From contig CALBKM010000036.1 in assembly GCA_937895705.1 (NCBI GenBank), positions 1-26,663 of the forward strand: a stretch of 26,663 nucleotides of DNA, read 5' to 3'. Source of the DNA: an uncultured Clostridia bacterium (GTDB taxonomy: Bacteria > Bacillota > Clostridia > Lachnospirales > Lachnospiraceae). Shown one piece after another: positions 6,780-13,788 of this stretch. The notes beneath the pieces are model-generated. The model saw nothing but the letters and a program-made list of their open reading frames with translations. It ran no database searches and was not told the DNA's origin. Within the stretch, counting starts at the first letter, position 1. Each line of letters opens with the position of its first letter. The position numbers and the translations under genes are program-made.

Positions 6780-8204
6780 TTATTTTATCAGCTCCCGGAG
6801 TATCCTACCAGCTTTTTTTATTTGCGCTGCTGTTACCGCGAAGTCAAAGTCAATCTCTACAATCGCATTTTCGTAGCAAACCAGGTATCGGTTTTGAGGT
6901 TCTCCGTCCAGGAAAAGCTGATATGCTGTATCCGCACCCCAGGGGGAAGCATCCGTGGTTCGTGCCTGAATCCAGGCATCGGGCATAGGATCCGGAGTCC
7001 CTTTGTTGTGGGCAAGATTCTGAACCATTGTGTCGAAGCACAAATCGTACAAAAACGGTAGTTTGACCCTGACAATCTGATACTCTAAAGACGGTTCCCC
7101 AAGGGCATTTTTGCGTGGTTTTTCCTGACCTTTTAAGTTGGACAGAAGCACCGTTTCCGAGGCGGTGCATACACGGGAGTACTCGGTGTATCCGGTATCC
7201 GTCAGGTCGGATACCGTCAGTGGCAGTTCATCCTGATAGGCGTAAAAGGTATGGTTTCTATACTCATAGGCAACGGCGGTTTCTCTGGCACGTTGTCGGG
7301 CAGCATCCGAGAAACGGTTGATGATAAAGCCCATGAGAGGGAAAAACAGGAGAAAGCATAGGATGGCGGCACCAAAAGGGGAAACAATCCGGGTAACCGC
7401 AGACGGCAGCTTGCATTTTTTCATCAGTCGAAGCAACCCCAAAAAGCAAAACAGTGTCACAACACAGGCCAAAAGAAGGAGCCCTGCGGTGGCAAGTGCA
7501 GCGAAAAGACCGAGTCCCTGCCCGATATGATCCGCAATAAAGACTGTGAAGCCGAGGAAAAGGGTCGGAATGATGAACAGCATGTGAGCCGGGTGATTGT
7601 TCGGCTCTTTGAACCGATTCTCTTCTTCTGCGGTTTTAACGGCTCTTTTATGCCATAGAAAATAGCCCGTAAGCTCCGTAAGAGACAGAAGGACGATTAT
7701 ACCCCAGCACAGAAGATACACCAAAGGTCCCCAAGCGGATAAATAGGAAACCGGGTTGCGTGTGCATTGTACAAGCTGAACAATCAGATTGAATAACGCA
7801 AGCGCAAGTTCCACGGCGTAACCCGGTAAGAAACGTTTCTTTGTTGCCAGGTGGATGTTTTCTACTTCCAAAATCGCATCTGTCTCAATCGGAACCGGGT
7901 CTTCGGCTTCGTTGTAGAAGAACTGTACTTGGGCGTTGGAGGAGGCCAATTGCCAACCGGTATGGGCACAGAAATCATGAAAACGGAGCAGACATTCCGA
8001 AGCATCCGGGGCAAATAAGGATTCTTTCGGAAAGTAAACAACAGAAAAGTGAAGCTTTCTCGGTTCGACACGGCGAAATTGCCAGCAGAGGTCCGTTGAC
8101 TGGGTCAGCAGCCAGCCTTTTTCTGCCATCTTTTCCAGATAGGTCTGCATTTTACTGCGGTCATAAAATTTAAAATAGGCATAAGTGCGTTTGATATCCT
8201 TCAT
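6780..8204 (-). CDS. DUF2812 membrane protein, PadR-associated
   Basis: The ATG at 8204 (MKDIKRTYAYFKFYD) follows GAGGAGGAG, giving 474 residues; a longer upstream frame would overlap the PadR gene. Residues 1 to about 120 form a DUF2812 domain (YLEKMAEKGWLLTQ and VYFPKES). Several hydrophobic segments follow: near FLPGYAVELALALFNLIVQL, WGPLVYLLCWGIIVLLSL, MLFIIPTLFLGFTVF, a long LFAALATAGLLLLACVV stretch, and ILCFLLFFPLMGFIIN. A soluble C-terminal region of about 150 residues completes it. DUF2812 proteins are commonly encoded next to PadR regulators in Firmicutes and are thought to be their membrane effectors or targets; the biochemical function is unknown. The start lies one base after the PadR stop. 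Confidence 0.85.
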   Translation of the reverse strand: MKDIKRTYAYFKFYDRSKMQTYLEKMAEKGWLLTQSTDLCWQFRRVEPRKLHFSVVYFPKESLFAPDASECLLRFHDFCAHTGWQLASSNAQVQFFYNEAEDPVPIETDAILEVENIHLATKKRFLPGYAVELALALFNLIVQLVQCTRNPVSYLSAWGPLVYLLCWGIIVLLSLTELTGYFLWHKRAVKTAEEENRFKEPNNHPAHMLFIIPTLFLGFTVFIADHIGQGLGLFAALATAGLLLLACVVTLFCFLGLLRLMKKCKLPSAVTRIVSPFGAAILCFLLFFPLMGFIINRFSDAARQRARETAVAYEYRNHTFYAYQDELPLTVSDLTDTGYTEYSRVCTASETVLLSNLKGQEKPRKNALGEPSLEYQIVRVKLPFLYDLCFDTMVQNLAHNKGTPDPMPDAWIQARTTDASPWGADTAYQLFLDGEPQNRYLVCYENAIVEIDFDFAVTAAQIKKAGRILRELIK

Positions 8205-8205
8205 G

Positions 8206-8520
8206 TTACTCCTCCTCAAATATACTGCGATAGTCCTGTGCTTGGGCACAGAGACGGTCATATTCCTTTTTTAATATTTCCTTGCCGTAATCAGTTAAAA
8301 GATAACTGCGCTTTCTACCCTCGACTTTCGTTTCCCGAATCATTCCCGCGTCCAGGAACTGTTCCAAAAGATTGTAAAGGGTACCGGAGCCTACATTGAC
8401 CCGTCCGCCCGTCATGGAAGGAACCCGGTCCAGAATATCCATGCCGTAGCATTCGTTTTTCAGGCAAAGCAAAACGTAAAACATCTGCTCTGTCAGCGTT
8501 TGAAACTTTGCGCGCGGCAT
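8206..8520 (-). CDS. PadR-family transcriptional regulator
   Basis: This 104-residue protein is a minimal PadR regulator: winged helix (MFYVLLCLKNECYGMDILDR, VNVGSGTLYNLLEQFLDAGM, then KVEGRKRSYLLTDYGKEIL) plus a short C-terminal dimerisation helix. GGAGGTGAGCAT precedes the ATG at 8520. It is the first gene of a two-gene operon with the DUF2812 membrane protein. The promoter region holds two copies of a 15-base palindrome, one filling the -35/-10 spacer, which strongly suggests autorepression. The inducing ligand is not predictable. Confidence 0.92.
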   Translation of the reverse strand: MPRAKFQTLTEQMFYVLLCLKNECYGMDILDRVPSMTGGRVNVGSGTLYNLLEQFLDAGMIRETKVEGRKRSYLLTDYGKEILKKEYDRLCAQAQDYRSIFEEE

Positions 8521-8533
8521 ATGCTCACCTCCT

Positions 8534-8591
8534 ATTCTCGAATATCGAGATTGTATGTCTGTATTTTATTCTCGATATTCGAGAATGTCAA
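8534..8591 (-). promoter_or_regulatory. padR promoter with two embedded operator palindromes
   Basis: On the minus strand TTGACA (8591-8586) and TAAAAT (8568-8563) are separated by exactly 17 bases. The near-perfect palindrome TCTCGAATATCGAGA (8570-8584 when read on the minus strand) occupies that spacer. Its reverse complement TCTCGATATTCGAGA lies downstream at 8536-8550, between the -10 and the ribosome binding site. A repressor bound to the first copy would cover RNA polymerase contacts directly. PadR autoregulation is the natural reading. Confidence 0.82.
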
Positions 8592-8642
8592 GAGGTATTT
8601 GAAAATTAGGCATAAAGTCCTACTACAAATTGTCAGTTTTCA

Positions 8643-8672
8643 TTGACATGTAACAACAAGATATGGTATACT
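8643..8672 (+). promoter_or_regulatory. veg promoter
   Basis: A consensus TTGACA (8643-8648) and TATACT (8667-8672) are separated by 18 bases, about 70 bases upstream of the veg start. This fits a strong housekeeping promoter, as known for veg in other Firmicutes. Confidence 0.85.
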
Positions 8673-8741
8673 TGTACATAGATAGATACTATATGAGGCA
8701 TTTATCGAGTATACATAGCGATTACGCGGATAGGAGAGAAT

Positions 8742-8987
8742 ATGGGTCAGCCAACGGAAATGAGCAGAATTGTTTACAATGTAAAGCACAGCGTGGGAAG
8801 ACGCGTGAAGGTTTGTGAGAACAAAGGTCGCAACAAGGTGGATGTGATGGAAGGTGTGATTTCCGCAATTTATCCGTGTGTGTTTACCGTAAAGGTGGTT
8901 CCGGAAAATATGCCGGAGACCGAGCAGACGTTCTCCTACAGCTATACCGACGTATTGACAAAGGATGTAGAACTCGTCTACGTATAA
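8742..8987 (+). CDS. veg: Veg family protein
   Basis: This 81-residue protein matches the Veg family in length and layout: a short N-terminal segment, then a small basic beta-rich domain (GRRVKVCENKGRNKVDVMEG, then YPCVFTVKV and TFSYSYTDVLTKDVEL). In Bacillus, Veg is linked to biofilm gene control, and the gene is known for its very strong promoter; its molecular role is not settled. The consensus promoter at 8643-8672 agrees. In Clostridia veg commonly lies beside sipL and ispE; here sipL follows directly and ispE is about 3 kb away. Confidence 0.9.
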   Translation: MGQPTEMSRIVYNVKHSVGRRVKVCENKGRNKVDVMEGVISAIYPCVFTVKVVPENMPETEQTFSYSYTDVLTKDVELVYV

Positions 8988-8991
8988 AAGA

Positions 8992-9020
8992 GTATGTTTG
9001 AAATCAGAAATGCATAAAAC
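8992..9020 (+). promoter_or_regulatory. Candidate sporulation (sigma-E-like) promoter of the sipL-like gene
   Basis: GTATGTT (8992-8998), a 14-base spacer and CATAAAAC (9013-9020) resemble the mother-cell sigma-E pattern (KMATATT, CATACANT) with about two mismatches in each box. The call rests partly on knowledge that sipL belongs to the mother-cell sporulation programme. A transcript from here would start near 9027. Confidence 0.4.
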
Positions 9021-9073
9021 TACCTCCCGGTGCATAGGTTGTAAAAGAACCTAGCTTCGGGAGGTAGTTTTTT
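9019..9073 (+). terminator. veg terminator whose 3' arm contains the sipL ribosome binding site
   Basis: ACTACCTCCCG (9019-9029) pairs perfectly with CGGGAGGTAGT (9058-9068), followed by six T residues (9068-9073); an inner AGGTT/AACCT stem adds stability. The next base is the ATG of the sipL-like gene, whose only GGGAGG ribosome binding site lies in the 3' arm. The hairpin should therefore both end veg transcription and hide the ribosome binding site in any read-through RNA. Confidence 0.88.
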
Positions 9074-10633
9074 ATGGAAATAAAGATGCAAAGTATCCAT
9101 ATGAACAAAGTAAATTGTCGGAATGCACTGCGTTTGACGGTGGATGATGATGTGAATGTGCCGGATACTAAGCCGGATGTGCGGACAGTGATTTGGAAAA
9201 CGGGAAAAGTGCGTTTGAGCGAGAAAAAGCTTTCCGGCGGGAGATTGTATTTAAAGGGTGCATTGGGATATCATGTGTTGTATCTGAGCGAAGATGCGGA
9301 ACGACCGGTGCAAAGTATCCGCGGTGAGCTGGGTTTTGATGAGTCGGTGGAATTGCCGGAGGCGTGTATGGGAGATAATATAACGGTCCGGGCGGAAACG
9401 GAGGAGCTTGACATCGGTTTAATCCATTCGCGGAAACTGGCGATACGGGCACTTCTGGGGATTATGGTGCAGGCCGAGGAACTGCATGATGTAAGGGCCG
9501 CGGTGGAATTGCAGGACGCTCCGACGGTACATACCAAAACAAGAGTAATTCCGGTGACTTCGATTGTAGCCGATCGAAACGATATTGCCAGATTGCGGGA
9601 AGAATTATTTTTGCCGTCCGGCAAGGACAGTATTGCGGAGCTTCTTTACTGGGAGCTTGAACTACGCAATCCGGAGGCAAGGGCTAAAGAAGAAATGCTG
9701 GAAGCGAAGGGAGAATTGTCCCTGTTTGCCCTTTGGCGCAGCGACAGAGAGGACGGTGCGCCGGAAAGTTACGAGGCAATGCTCCCGTTTAAAACCGAGT
9801 TTGAAATCAGCGGATGCCGGGAAGGCTTGATTGAGGATGTGGTATTCCGCCTGACGAACGAAAATGTGTCGGTAAAAGCCGATGAGGACGGGGAAGAACG
9901 TCTTTTGGAAGCGGAGGCTGTGCTGGAAGCGGAGATGAAGCTGTACGAAGAGGGAGAAATGGAGCTTTTGTCGGACTTGTACGCCACGGACTGTGTATTA
10001 AAACCGGTGATTGCGGAAGAGGAATATGAAAATCTGTTGTTAAAAAATGACAGCAGAATGCGGCTCTCCGAACGTTTGCCGTTGCCGGAAGGGATGCCGG
10101 AGATTTTACAGATTTGTCGGGGAAGTGTGGAAATGAAACCGGATGTATGTGTCAGAGAAGGAGAAAATCTGAACTTGTCCGGTGTGTTGGATGTGAGTCT
10201 TCTCTATATTTCGGAAGAGGATGACAAACCGTTGCAGTCTTATCGCACCGAGATTCCGTTTTCTCATCAGATTGAGGTCAGGGGATTGACACCGGAAAGT
10301 GTGTATGATGTAAGATGTTTTGTTGCGGAATCTTCCTTCGGAACGGTACGAAGCGGCGAAGCGGAAATGAAAGCGGAACTGGCATTTTCCGTAATTGCCA
10401 TGGAAAATCGTAGGGAAGAAATGATCGTGGATACGGAACGTGAGGAGTTTGATGAGGATCGTTTTGAGGAAATGCCGAGCATGATCGGTTATACTGTGAA
10501 AGCCGATGAAACTTTGTGGGATATTGCAAAACGATACTGTACGGCACCGGAGGAAGTGATTCGACTGACAGAGCACAACGGAGAAGTAAGAGAAGGAGAT
10601 GTGCTGCTGATTGTAAAGGCGGCGGGCGAGTAA
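9074..10633 (+). CDS. sipL: SPOCS/LysM spore coat morphogenesis protein (SipL-like)
   Basis: This 519-residue cytoplasmic protein has repeated SPOCS (DUF3794) domains (first near residues 15-140, with VPDTKPDVRTVIWKTGKV; further copies near 160-300 and 320-440, with KPDVCVREGENLNLSG) and a C-terminal LysM domain (GYTVKADETLWDIAKRY, near residues 470-515). This is the architecture of SipL, which in Clostridioides binds SpoIVA through its LysM domain and is needed for spore coat assembly. The ATG at 9074 is fixed by GGGAGG eight bases upstream, inside a terminator hairpin. With spoIIR in the same window it supports a spore-forming host. A terminator lies at 10641. Confidence 0.88.
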   Translation: MEIKMQSIHMNKVNCRNALRLTVDDDVNVPDTKPDVRTVIWKTGKVRLSEKKLSGGRLYLKGALGYHVLYLSEDAERPVQSIRGELGFDESVELPEACMGDNITVRAETEELDIGLIHSRKLAIRALLGIMVQAEELHDVRAAVELQDAPTVHTKTRVIPVTSIVADRNDIARLREELFLPSGKDSIAELLYWELELRNPEARAKEEMLEAKGELSLFALWRSDREDGAPESYEAMLPFKTEFEISGCREGLIEDVVFRLTNENVSVKADEDGEERLLEAEAVLEAEMKLYEEGEMELLSDLYATDCVLKPVIAEEEYENLLLKNDSRMRLSERLPLPEGMPEILQICRGSVEMKPDVCVREGENLNLSGVLDVSLLYISEEDDKPLQSYRTEIPFSHQIEVRGLTPESVYDVRCFVAESSFGTVRSGEAEMKAELAFSVIAMENRREEMIVDTEREEFDEDRFEEMPSMIGYTVKADETLWDIAKRYCTAPEEVIRLTEHNGEVREGDVLLIVKAAGE

Positions 10634-10640
10634 GACGGGA

Positions 10641-10675
10641 CAGAGGTCATGTGATGCGGATGACCTCTGTTTTTT
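10641..10675 (+). terminator. Intrinsic terminator after the sipL-like gene
   Basis: CAGAGGTCAT (10641-10650) pairs perfectly with ATGACCTCTG (10660-10669), followed by six T residues. Confidence 0.92.
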
Positions 10676-10685
10676 GCATTTCCCC

Positions 10686-10715
10686 TTGTCACGGGACTGT
10701 GGGATGTGGTAAGAT
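10686..10715 (+). promoter_or_regulatory. Promoter of the DtxR-type regulator gene
   Basis: TTGTCA (10686-10691) and TAAGAT (10710-10715) are 18 bases apart, shortly after the preceding terminator and 54 bases before the regulator start. No clear inverted repeat of the DtxR/MntR operator type was seen over it. Confidence 0.6.
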
Positions 10716-10769
10716 AGAACCATGAGGAATGACTGCGAGAGATCCGGGAAGGGAAAACAGGAGGAGCTT

Positions 10770-11141
10770 ATGGTAAACTTACAGGAATCCGGGGAAATGT
10801 ATTTGGAGACGATTTATGTTCTGTCCAAAGAAAATAATCATGTTCGTGCTATTGATGTCAGCGAGCATATGGGATATTCGAAACCGAGTGTCAGTCGTGC
10901 GGTAGGTATTTTAAAAAAGGGCGGCTATTTGGAAGAAAATACGGAAGATGGGGCACTGGTGCTTACGGAAGAAGGAAAACGTGTGGCGGAACGGACCTAC
11001 GAGCGCCATCGCGTGTTGTCGGCCTTTTTTGAAAAAATCGGAGTATCCAAAGAAACGGCTGCGGAGGATGCTTGCCGGATTGAGCATACCATCAGTGACG
11101 AGACTTTCGAGGCGTTAAAGAAGTATGCGGGGTTAGAATAG
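10770..11141 (+). CDS. DtxR-family metal-dependent transcriptional regulator, short form with iron-type ligands
   Basis: The ATG at 10770 follows GGAGGAG and yields 123 residues: a winged helix (VRAIDVSEHMGYSKPSVSRA) and the helical dimerisation domain, with no C-terminal SH3-like domain. In overall size it resembles MntR, but the primary-site residues match DtxR/IdeR: Met10 in GEMYLETIY, then Cys102, Glu105 and His106 in ACRIEH. MntR has Asp at the first position and Glu at the Cys position. This suggests an iron-responsive repressor, as an inference from ligand identity. His80 (RHRVL) is kept, but other ancillary-site residues are not evident. No metal transport gene is adjacent, so target genes lie elsewhere. 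Confidence 0.88.
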   Translation: MVNLQESGEMYLETIYVLSKENNHVRAIDVSEHMGYSKPSVSRAVGILKKGGYLEENTEDGALVLTEEGKRVAERTYERHRVLSAFFEKIGVSKETAAEDACRIEHTISDETFEALKKYAGLE

Positions 11142-11180
11142 AAAATGAGGGGGATTTCCCTTAAGATTATAAGACAAAAC

Positions 11181-11235
11181 AAAAAGGATACCGTGTCCCG
11201 ATAGGTTGTTTGCGAGTGGAACGGTATCCTTTTTC
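11181..11235. terminator. Bidirectional terminator between convergent genes
   Basis: AAAAAGGATACCGT (11181-11194) pairs with ACGGTATCCTTTTT (11221-11234) around a 26-base loop that can itself partly pair. The A-run and T-run give a U-tail on either strand, serving the DtxR-type gene on the plus strand and the gene at 11260 on the minus strand. Confidence 0.88.
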
Positions 11236-11259
11236 TATATTGGAAAGAATCGCCTAAAA

Positions 11260-11967
11260 TTATTCGGTCAGAGCGGAATTGCTTGCCTGTGCTTCGAGAG
11301 CTTCTTTTGTGGTGTCTGCCAGCTCGTCGGAAAACTCTGCCTGCTTTGCCCAGGTACGAATCTTCTCGGTGGCGGTTTCTAAGGTCTTTTTGCAGATTTC
11401 CGGAAGGTCATCGCCCCAAGATTTGGTGGCCTGCTTGAAGCCTTTTTCCATGGCAGTGATCAGGGTTTCGGCCTTGGATGTATCTCCGCCGGAAATGGCT
11501 TTGGCAAAGGAGAACAGACGCTCGGAGGTCTGCTCGATGCCCCAGTAACCGTCCTCTGCAATATCTGCCTGAGCCTGTGCACGGACCTCCGGAGAAACCT
11601 CCAGTTCGCCCTTGCGGAGCATTTCAAACATCTTTTCGTCGGTAAGTGTACCTACCTGAAACGTCTTGTTCTGTTTTAAAATCATGCTCTCTACCAAGGA
11701 ACGAAGCTGTGCGGTACGCTGTTCGGCATCTGCCTTTAACTGTTCAACGATAGCCTTGTTCTCTTTGGTCAAAGTAACATAATTTTTGTTCTTGGAATTG
11801 TTGGTTGCAGCCTTGTCCGCACTCTTTTTCTCGTAGACAAACGCCTCGGTATCGGCAGTCTCGGTAGTTTTTGCGGTGGTATCTGCTGCCTTGGAATCGG
11901 AAGTCTTCTTATAGGCTTCCGCAGTCTGATAAGAATTGGTTGCAGAAAGAATTTGATTTGTATTCAT
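11260..11967 (-). CDS. DUF5610-like protein of unknown function
   Basis: The ATG at 11967 (MNTNQILSATNSYQ) follows AGGAGGG, giving 235 residues; a longer frame extends upstream without a ribosome binding site. Residues 1-75 are rich in Thr, Ala, Lys and Ser and look disordered. Residues from about 80 are helical (VTLTKENKAIVEQLKADAEQ), and the segment GYWGIEQTSERLFSFAKAIS to WGDDLPEICKKT resembles the DUF5610 family. There is no signal peptide or membrane segment. It is single-gene, with terminators at 11181 and divergent transcription at 12195. I cannot assign a function; the family match is from memory of its central motif. Confidence 0.72.
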   Translation of the reverse strand: MNTNQILSATNSYQTAEAYKKTSDSKAADTTAKTTETADTEAFVYEKKSADKAATNNSKNKNYVTLTKENKAIVEQLKADAEQRTAQLRSLVESMILKQNKTFQVGTLTDEKMFEMLRKGELEVSPEVRAQAQADIAEDGYWGIEQTSERLFSFAKAISGGDTSKAETLITAMEKGFKQATKSWGDDLPEICKKTLETATEKIRTWAKQAEFSDELADTTKEALEAQASNSALTE

Positions 11968-12194
11968 AACGAACCCTCCTTGGTTAAAGTAAGCGATAAG
12001 GAAAACACGATGCGACTCCTTCGCTCCGGTGCGGTTTCCTACTTTTTCCTTGCGGCGGAAAATATTCCACCTATTCTTATACAAGATATCGGCAGCTTTA
12101 CATTAGAACTTAACCCCCGAAATGAAAAAAAGTGGAAAATTTTTATAAAGTGTATTAAGATAGAGATGGAGTATAAAAATACGGAGGTGCGGTC

Positions 12195-12440
12195 ATGGAA
12201 ACAAGAGTAGCGGTTATGGGAATTATTGTGCAGGATCTGCAGTCGGCAGAGCGCCTGAATGCGATTTTGCATGAATACGGAGAATATATAATCGGGCGGA
12301 TGGGAATTCCGTACCGACAGAAAAATATCAGCATCTTAAGTGTGGCGGTGGATGCTCCCCAGGACACAATCAGTGCCCTGGCAGGGAAAATCGGCCGCTT
12401 ATCCGGCGTCAGCGTAAAAACCGCCTATGCGTCGGTGTAG
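12195..12440 (+). CDS. TM1266-family iron-only hydrogenase system regulator
   Basis: The 81-residue protein matches the TM1266 family, small ACT/NikR-C-like proteins that lack a DNA-binding domain and are annotated as putative regulators of the iron-only hydrogenase system. Family-typical text is MGIIVQDLQSAERLNAILHE, then YIIGRMGIPYR and SVKTAYA. GGAGGTGCGGTC precedes the ATG at 12195. The gene is normally found with hydrogenase maturation genes such as hydF, hydG or hydE; here none is adjacent, and it stands alone between a DUF5610-like gene and element B. It is about 10 kb from the hnd operon, so functional linkage to those genes is plausible but inferred. Its stop codon lies in the outer arm of element B. 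Confidence 0.88.
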   Translation: METRVAVMGIIVQDLQSAERLNAILHEYGEYIIGRMGIPYRQKNISILSVAVDAPQDTISALAGKIGRLSGVSVKTAYASV

Positions 12441-12647
12441 GACCGGAACGGACTAACGCCGTTGTTCATACATTTTTTGCTGTCGCAACGCTCCGTCAAA
12501 CTTCCTTCAACCGGTTCTAAACGTCTCTCGGGTGTGGCCTCGAGACTTAGAACCGCTAGGAGGTGATTTCGACTGCGCTAGGAACGCGACCCTTCGGGAA
12601 TGCAAAAAACATATGAACAACGGCGTTAGTCCTTGTATTGGTCTACC
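12435..12647 (-). repeat. Element B: inverted-arm element carrying the same core as element A
   Basis: A perfect 21-base arm (12450-12470) pairs with 12612-12632, and pairing extends inward through TTTTTTGC (12473-12480) with GCAAAAAA (12602-12609) and outward through GTAGGACC (12437-12444) with GGTCTACC (12640-12647). The arm sequence is unrelated to that of element A, but the enclosed core is the same family read on the minus strand. It fills the gap between the convergent TM1266-type gene and ispE and includes the stop codon of the former. No U-run follows on either strand, so it is not a simple terminator, although it sits where one would be expected. Confidence 0.85.
12473..12609 (-). 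ncRNA. Element B core: putative structured RNA, same family as element A
   Basis: Read on the minus strand this copy contains GCATTCCCGAAGGG, CGCGTT, AGTCGAAATCACCTC, GAGGCCACACCCGAG, AGGAAGTTTGACGGAG and GTTGCG in the same order as element A. Its internal stem is GGTTCTAA plus GTCTC paired with GAGAC plus TTAGAACC (two bases bulged), whereas element A uses different bases in the same place. The unchanged loop and flanks with a rewritten stem argue for selection on RNA structure. Transcription would be in the ispE direction, as part of its 3' untranslated region. No known RNA class was recognised. Confidence 0.6.
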
Positions 12648-12672
12648 CCGGTTATTAGGAGCCAATATCAGC

Positions 12673-13563
12673 CTACTCCGGCTGATAAAAGTTCGTTAAG
12701 AACGTGCCCGGTGCGTATTCCGTTTGAAGGAAGTGCGCTTCGGCGCATTTTGCTGTTTCAAGACAGGAGAACAGAGCGAAGACCGTAGGGCCGCTTCCGC
12801 TCATTAACACTCCGTCGGCTCCCAGAGTCTGTAAAGTCTCTTTGATTAGGGCGATGTCCGGGACGAGGCGCATGGTGACCGGTTCCAGTACGTTACAAAG
12901 GCCGGATACGAGGGTATTGTAATCACCGGAAGACAGAGCTGCTGACAAGGCGTCGGTGTCCGGATGCGTAATATCCGTAGTTTTTACCAATGTGTCGTAG
13001 TCGGTATAGATTTGTTTTGTGGATGCGCCGGCAGTCGGTTTCACCAAAAGGCAGTGACAGTCCGGTGCGGAAGGAAGGGCGGTTAAGCGTTCGCCGATGC
13101 CTTCCGAAAGGACGGTACCAAGCATGAGGCAGTAAGGTACATCTGCGCCTAAGGTCACACCGAGGGCAGCAAGCTCATCGGCGGATGCCGGAGAACCGTA
13201 TATCTTGTTTAACCCCCGAAGTACCGCTGCGGCATCGGAGCTTCCGCCTGCCAGTCCTGCGGCAACCGGGATTTTCTTTTCTAAGTGTAAAGAAATTCCG
13301 TCGGAGATGTGATAGGTATCGCAGAACAGGGAAGCTGCCCGGTAAGCGAGATTATGCGTATCGGTCGGAAGAGCGGCATCGCTGCAGGTCATGGTAATAC
13401 CCGTCGTATGGTTAAGTTTAAGTGTAATTGTGTCGTGTAACCGCAGGGACTGCATAATCATCCGAACTTCGTGGTAACCGTTGGGAAGGGTGCCGAGAAT
13501 GTCCAGGGAAAGATTGATTTTAGCGTAAGCGTACGCGGTGTAGGTCTGTAATATAGATTTCAT
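12673..13563 (-). CDS. ispE: 4-diphosphocytidyl-2-C-methyl-D-erythritol kinase
   Basis: This 296-residue GHMP kinase carries out the ATP-dependent phosphorylation step of the MEP isoprenoid pathway. The N-terminal substrate region reads AYAKINLSLDILGTLPNGYH, the GHMP ATP loop PVAAGLAGGSSDAAAVLRGL lies near residues 92-111, and the C-terminal GSGPTVFALF motif is present. Length is normal for IspE. The ATG at 13563 has AAGGAG upstream; an extended frame to 13584 lacks one. The gene is alone on the minus strand with element B directly after it in place of an evident terminator. Confidence 0.95.
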   Translation of the reverse strand: MKSILQTYTAYAYAKINLSLDILGTLPNGYHEVRMIMQSLRLHDTITLKLNHTTGITMTCSDAALPTDTHNLAYRAASLFCDTYHISDGISLHLEKKIPVAAGLAGGSSDAAAVLRGLNKIYGSPASADELAALGVTLGADVPYCLMLGTVLSEGIGERLTALPSAPDCHCLLVKPTAGASTKQIYTDYDTLVKTTDITHPDTDALSAALSSGDYNTLVSGLCNVLEPVTMRLVPDIALIKETLQTLGADGVLMSGSGPTVFALFSCLETAKCAEAHFLQTEYAPGTFLTNFYQPE

Positions 13564-13726
13564 AATACTCCTTGTGAATCGCATCTGAGTGCTTAAAACG
13601 GTACGGTTGTTGCGAGGAAAGGCGAAGAAAAATACACCTTTCGCTATGGTGATTATATATCAAGCCGATTTGTTTTGCAAGGGTTCCTGTCTGCCGGAAG
13701 AGTATGAAAAAAATAATTTGAAAATT

Positions 13727-13755
13727 TGTAACGAATCCTTAATTGTATTGTCTAA
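13727..13755 (+). promoter_or_regulatory. Candidate ECF-type promoter of the sigma/anti-sigma operon
   Basis: TGTAAC (13727-13732) and GTCTAA (13750-13755) are 17 bases apart, similar to ECF promoters with an AAC -35 motif and a GTC-containing -10. ECF operons commonly autoregulate, which is the main reason for the call; a housekeeping promoter here is not excluded. Confidence 0.38.
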
Positions 13756-13788
13756 TATACAGAACAAAAGAAAGGGGAGGTGGCCTTG

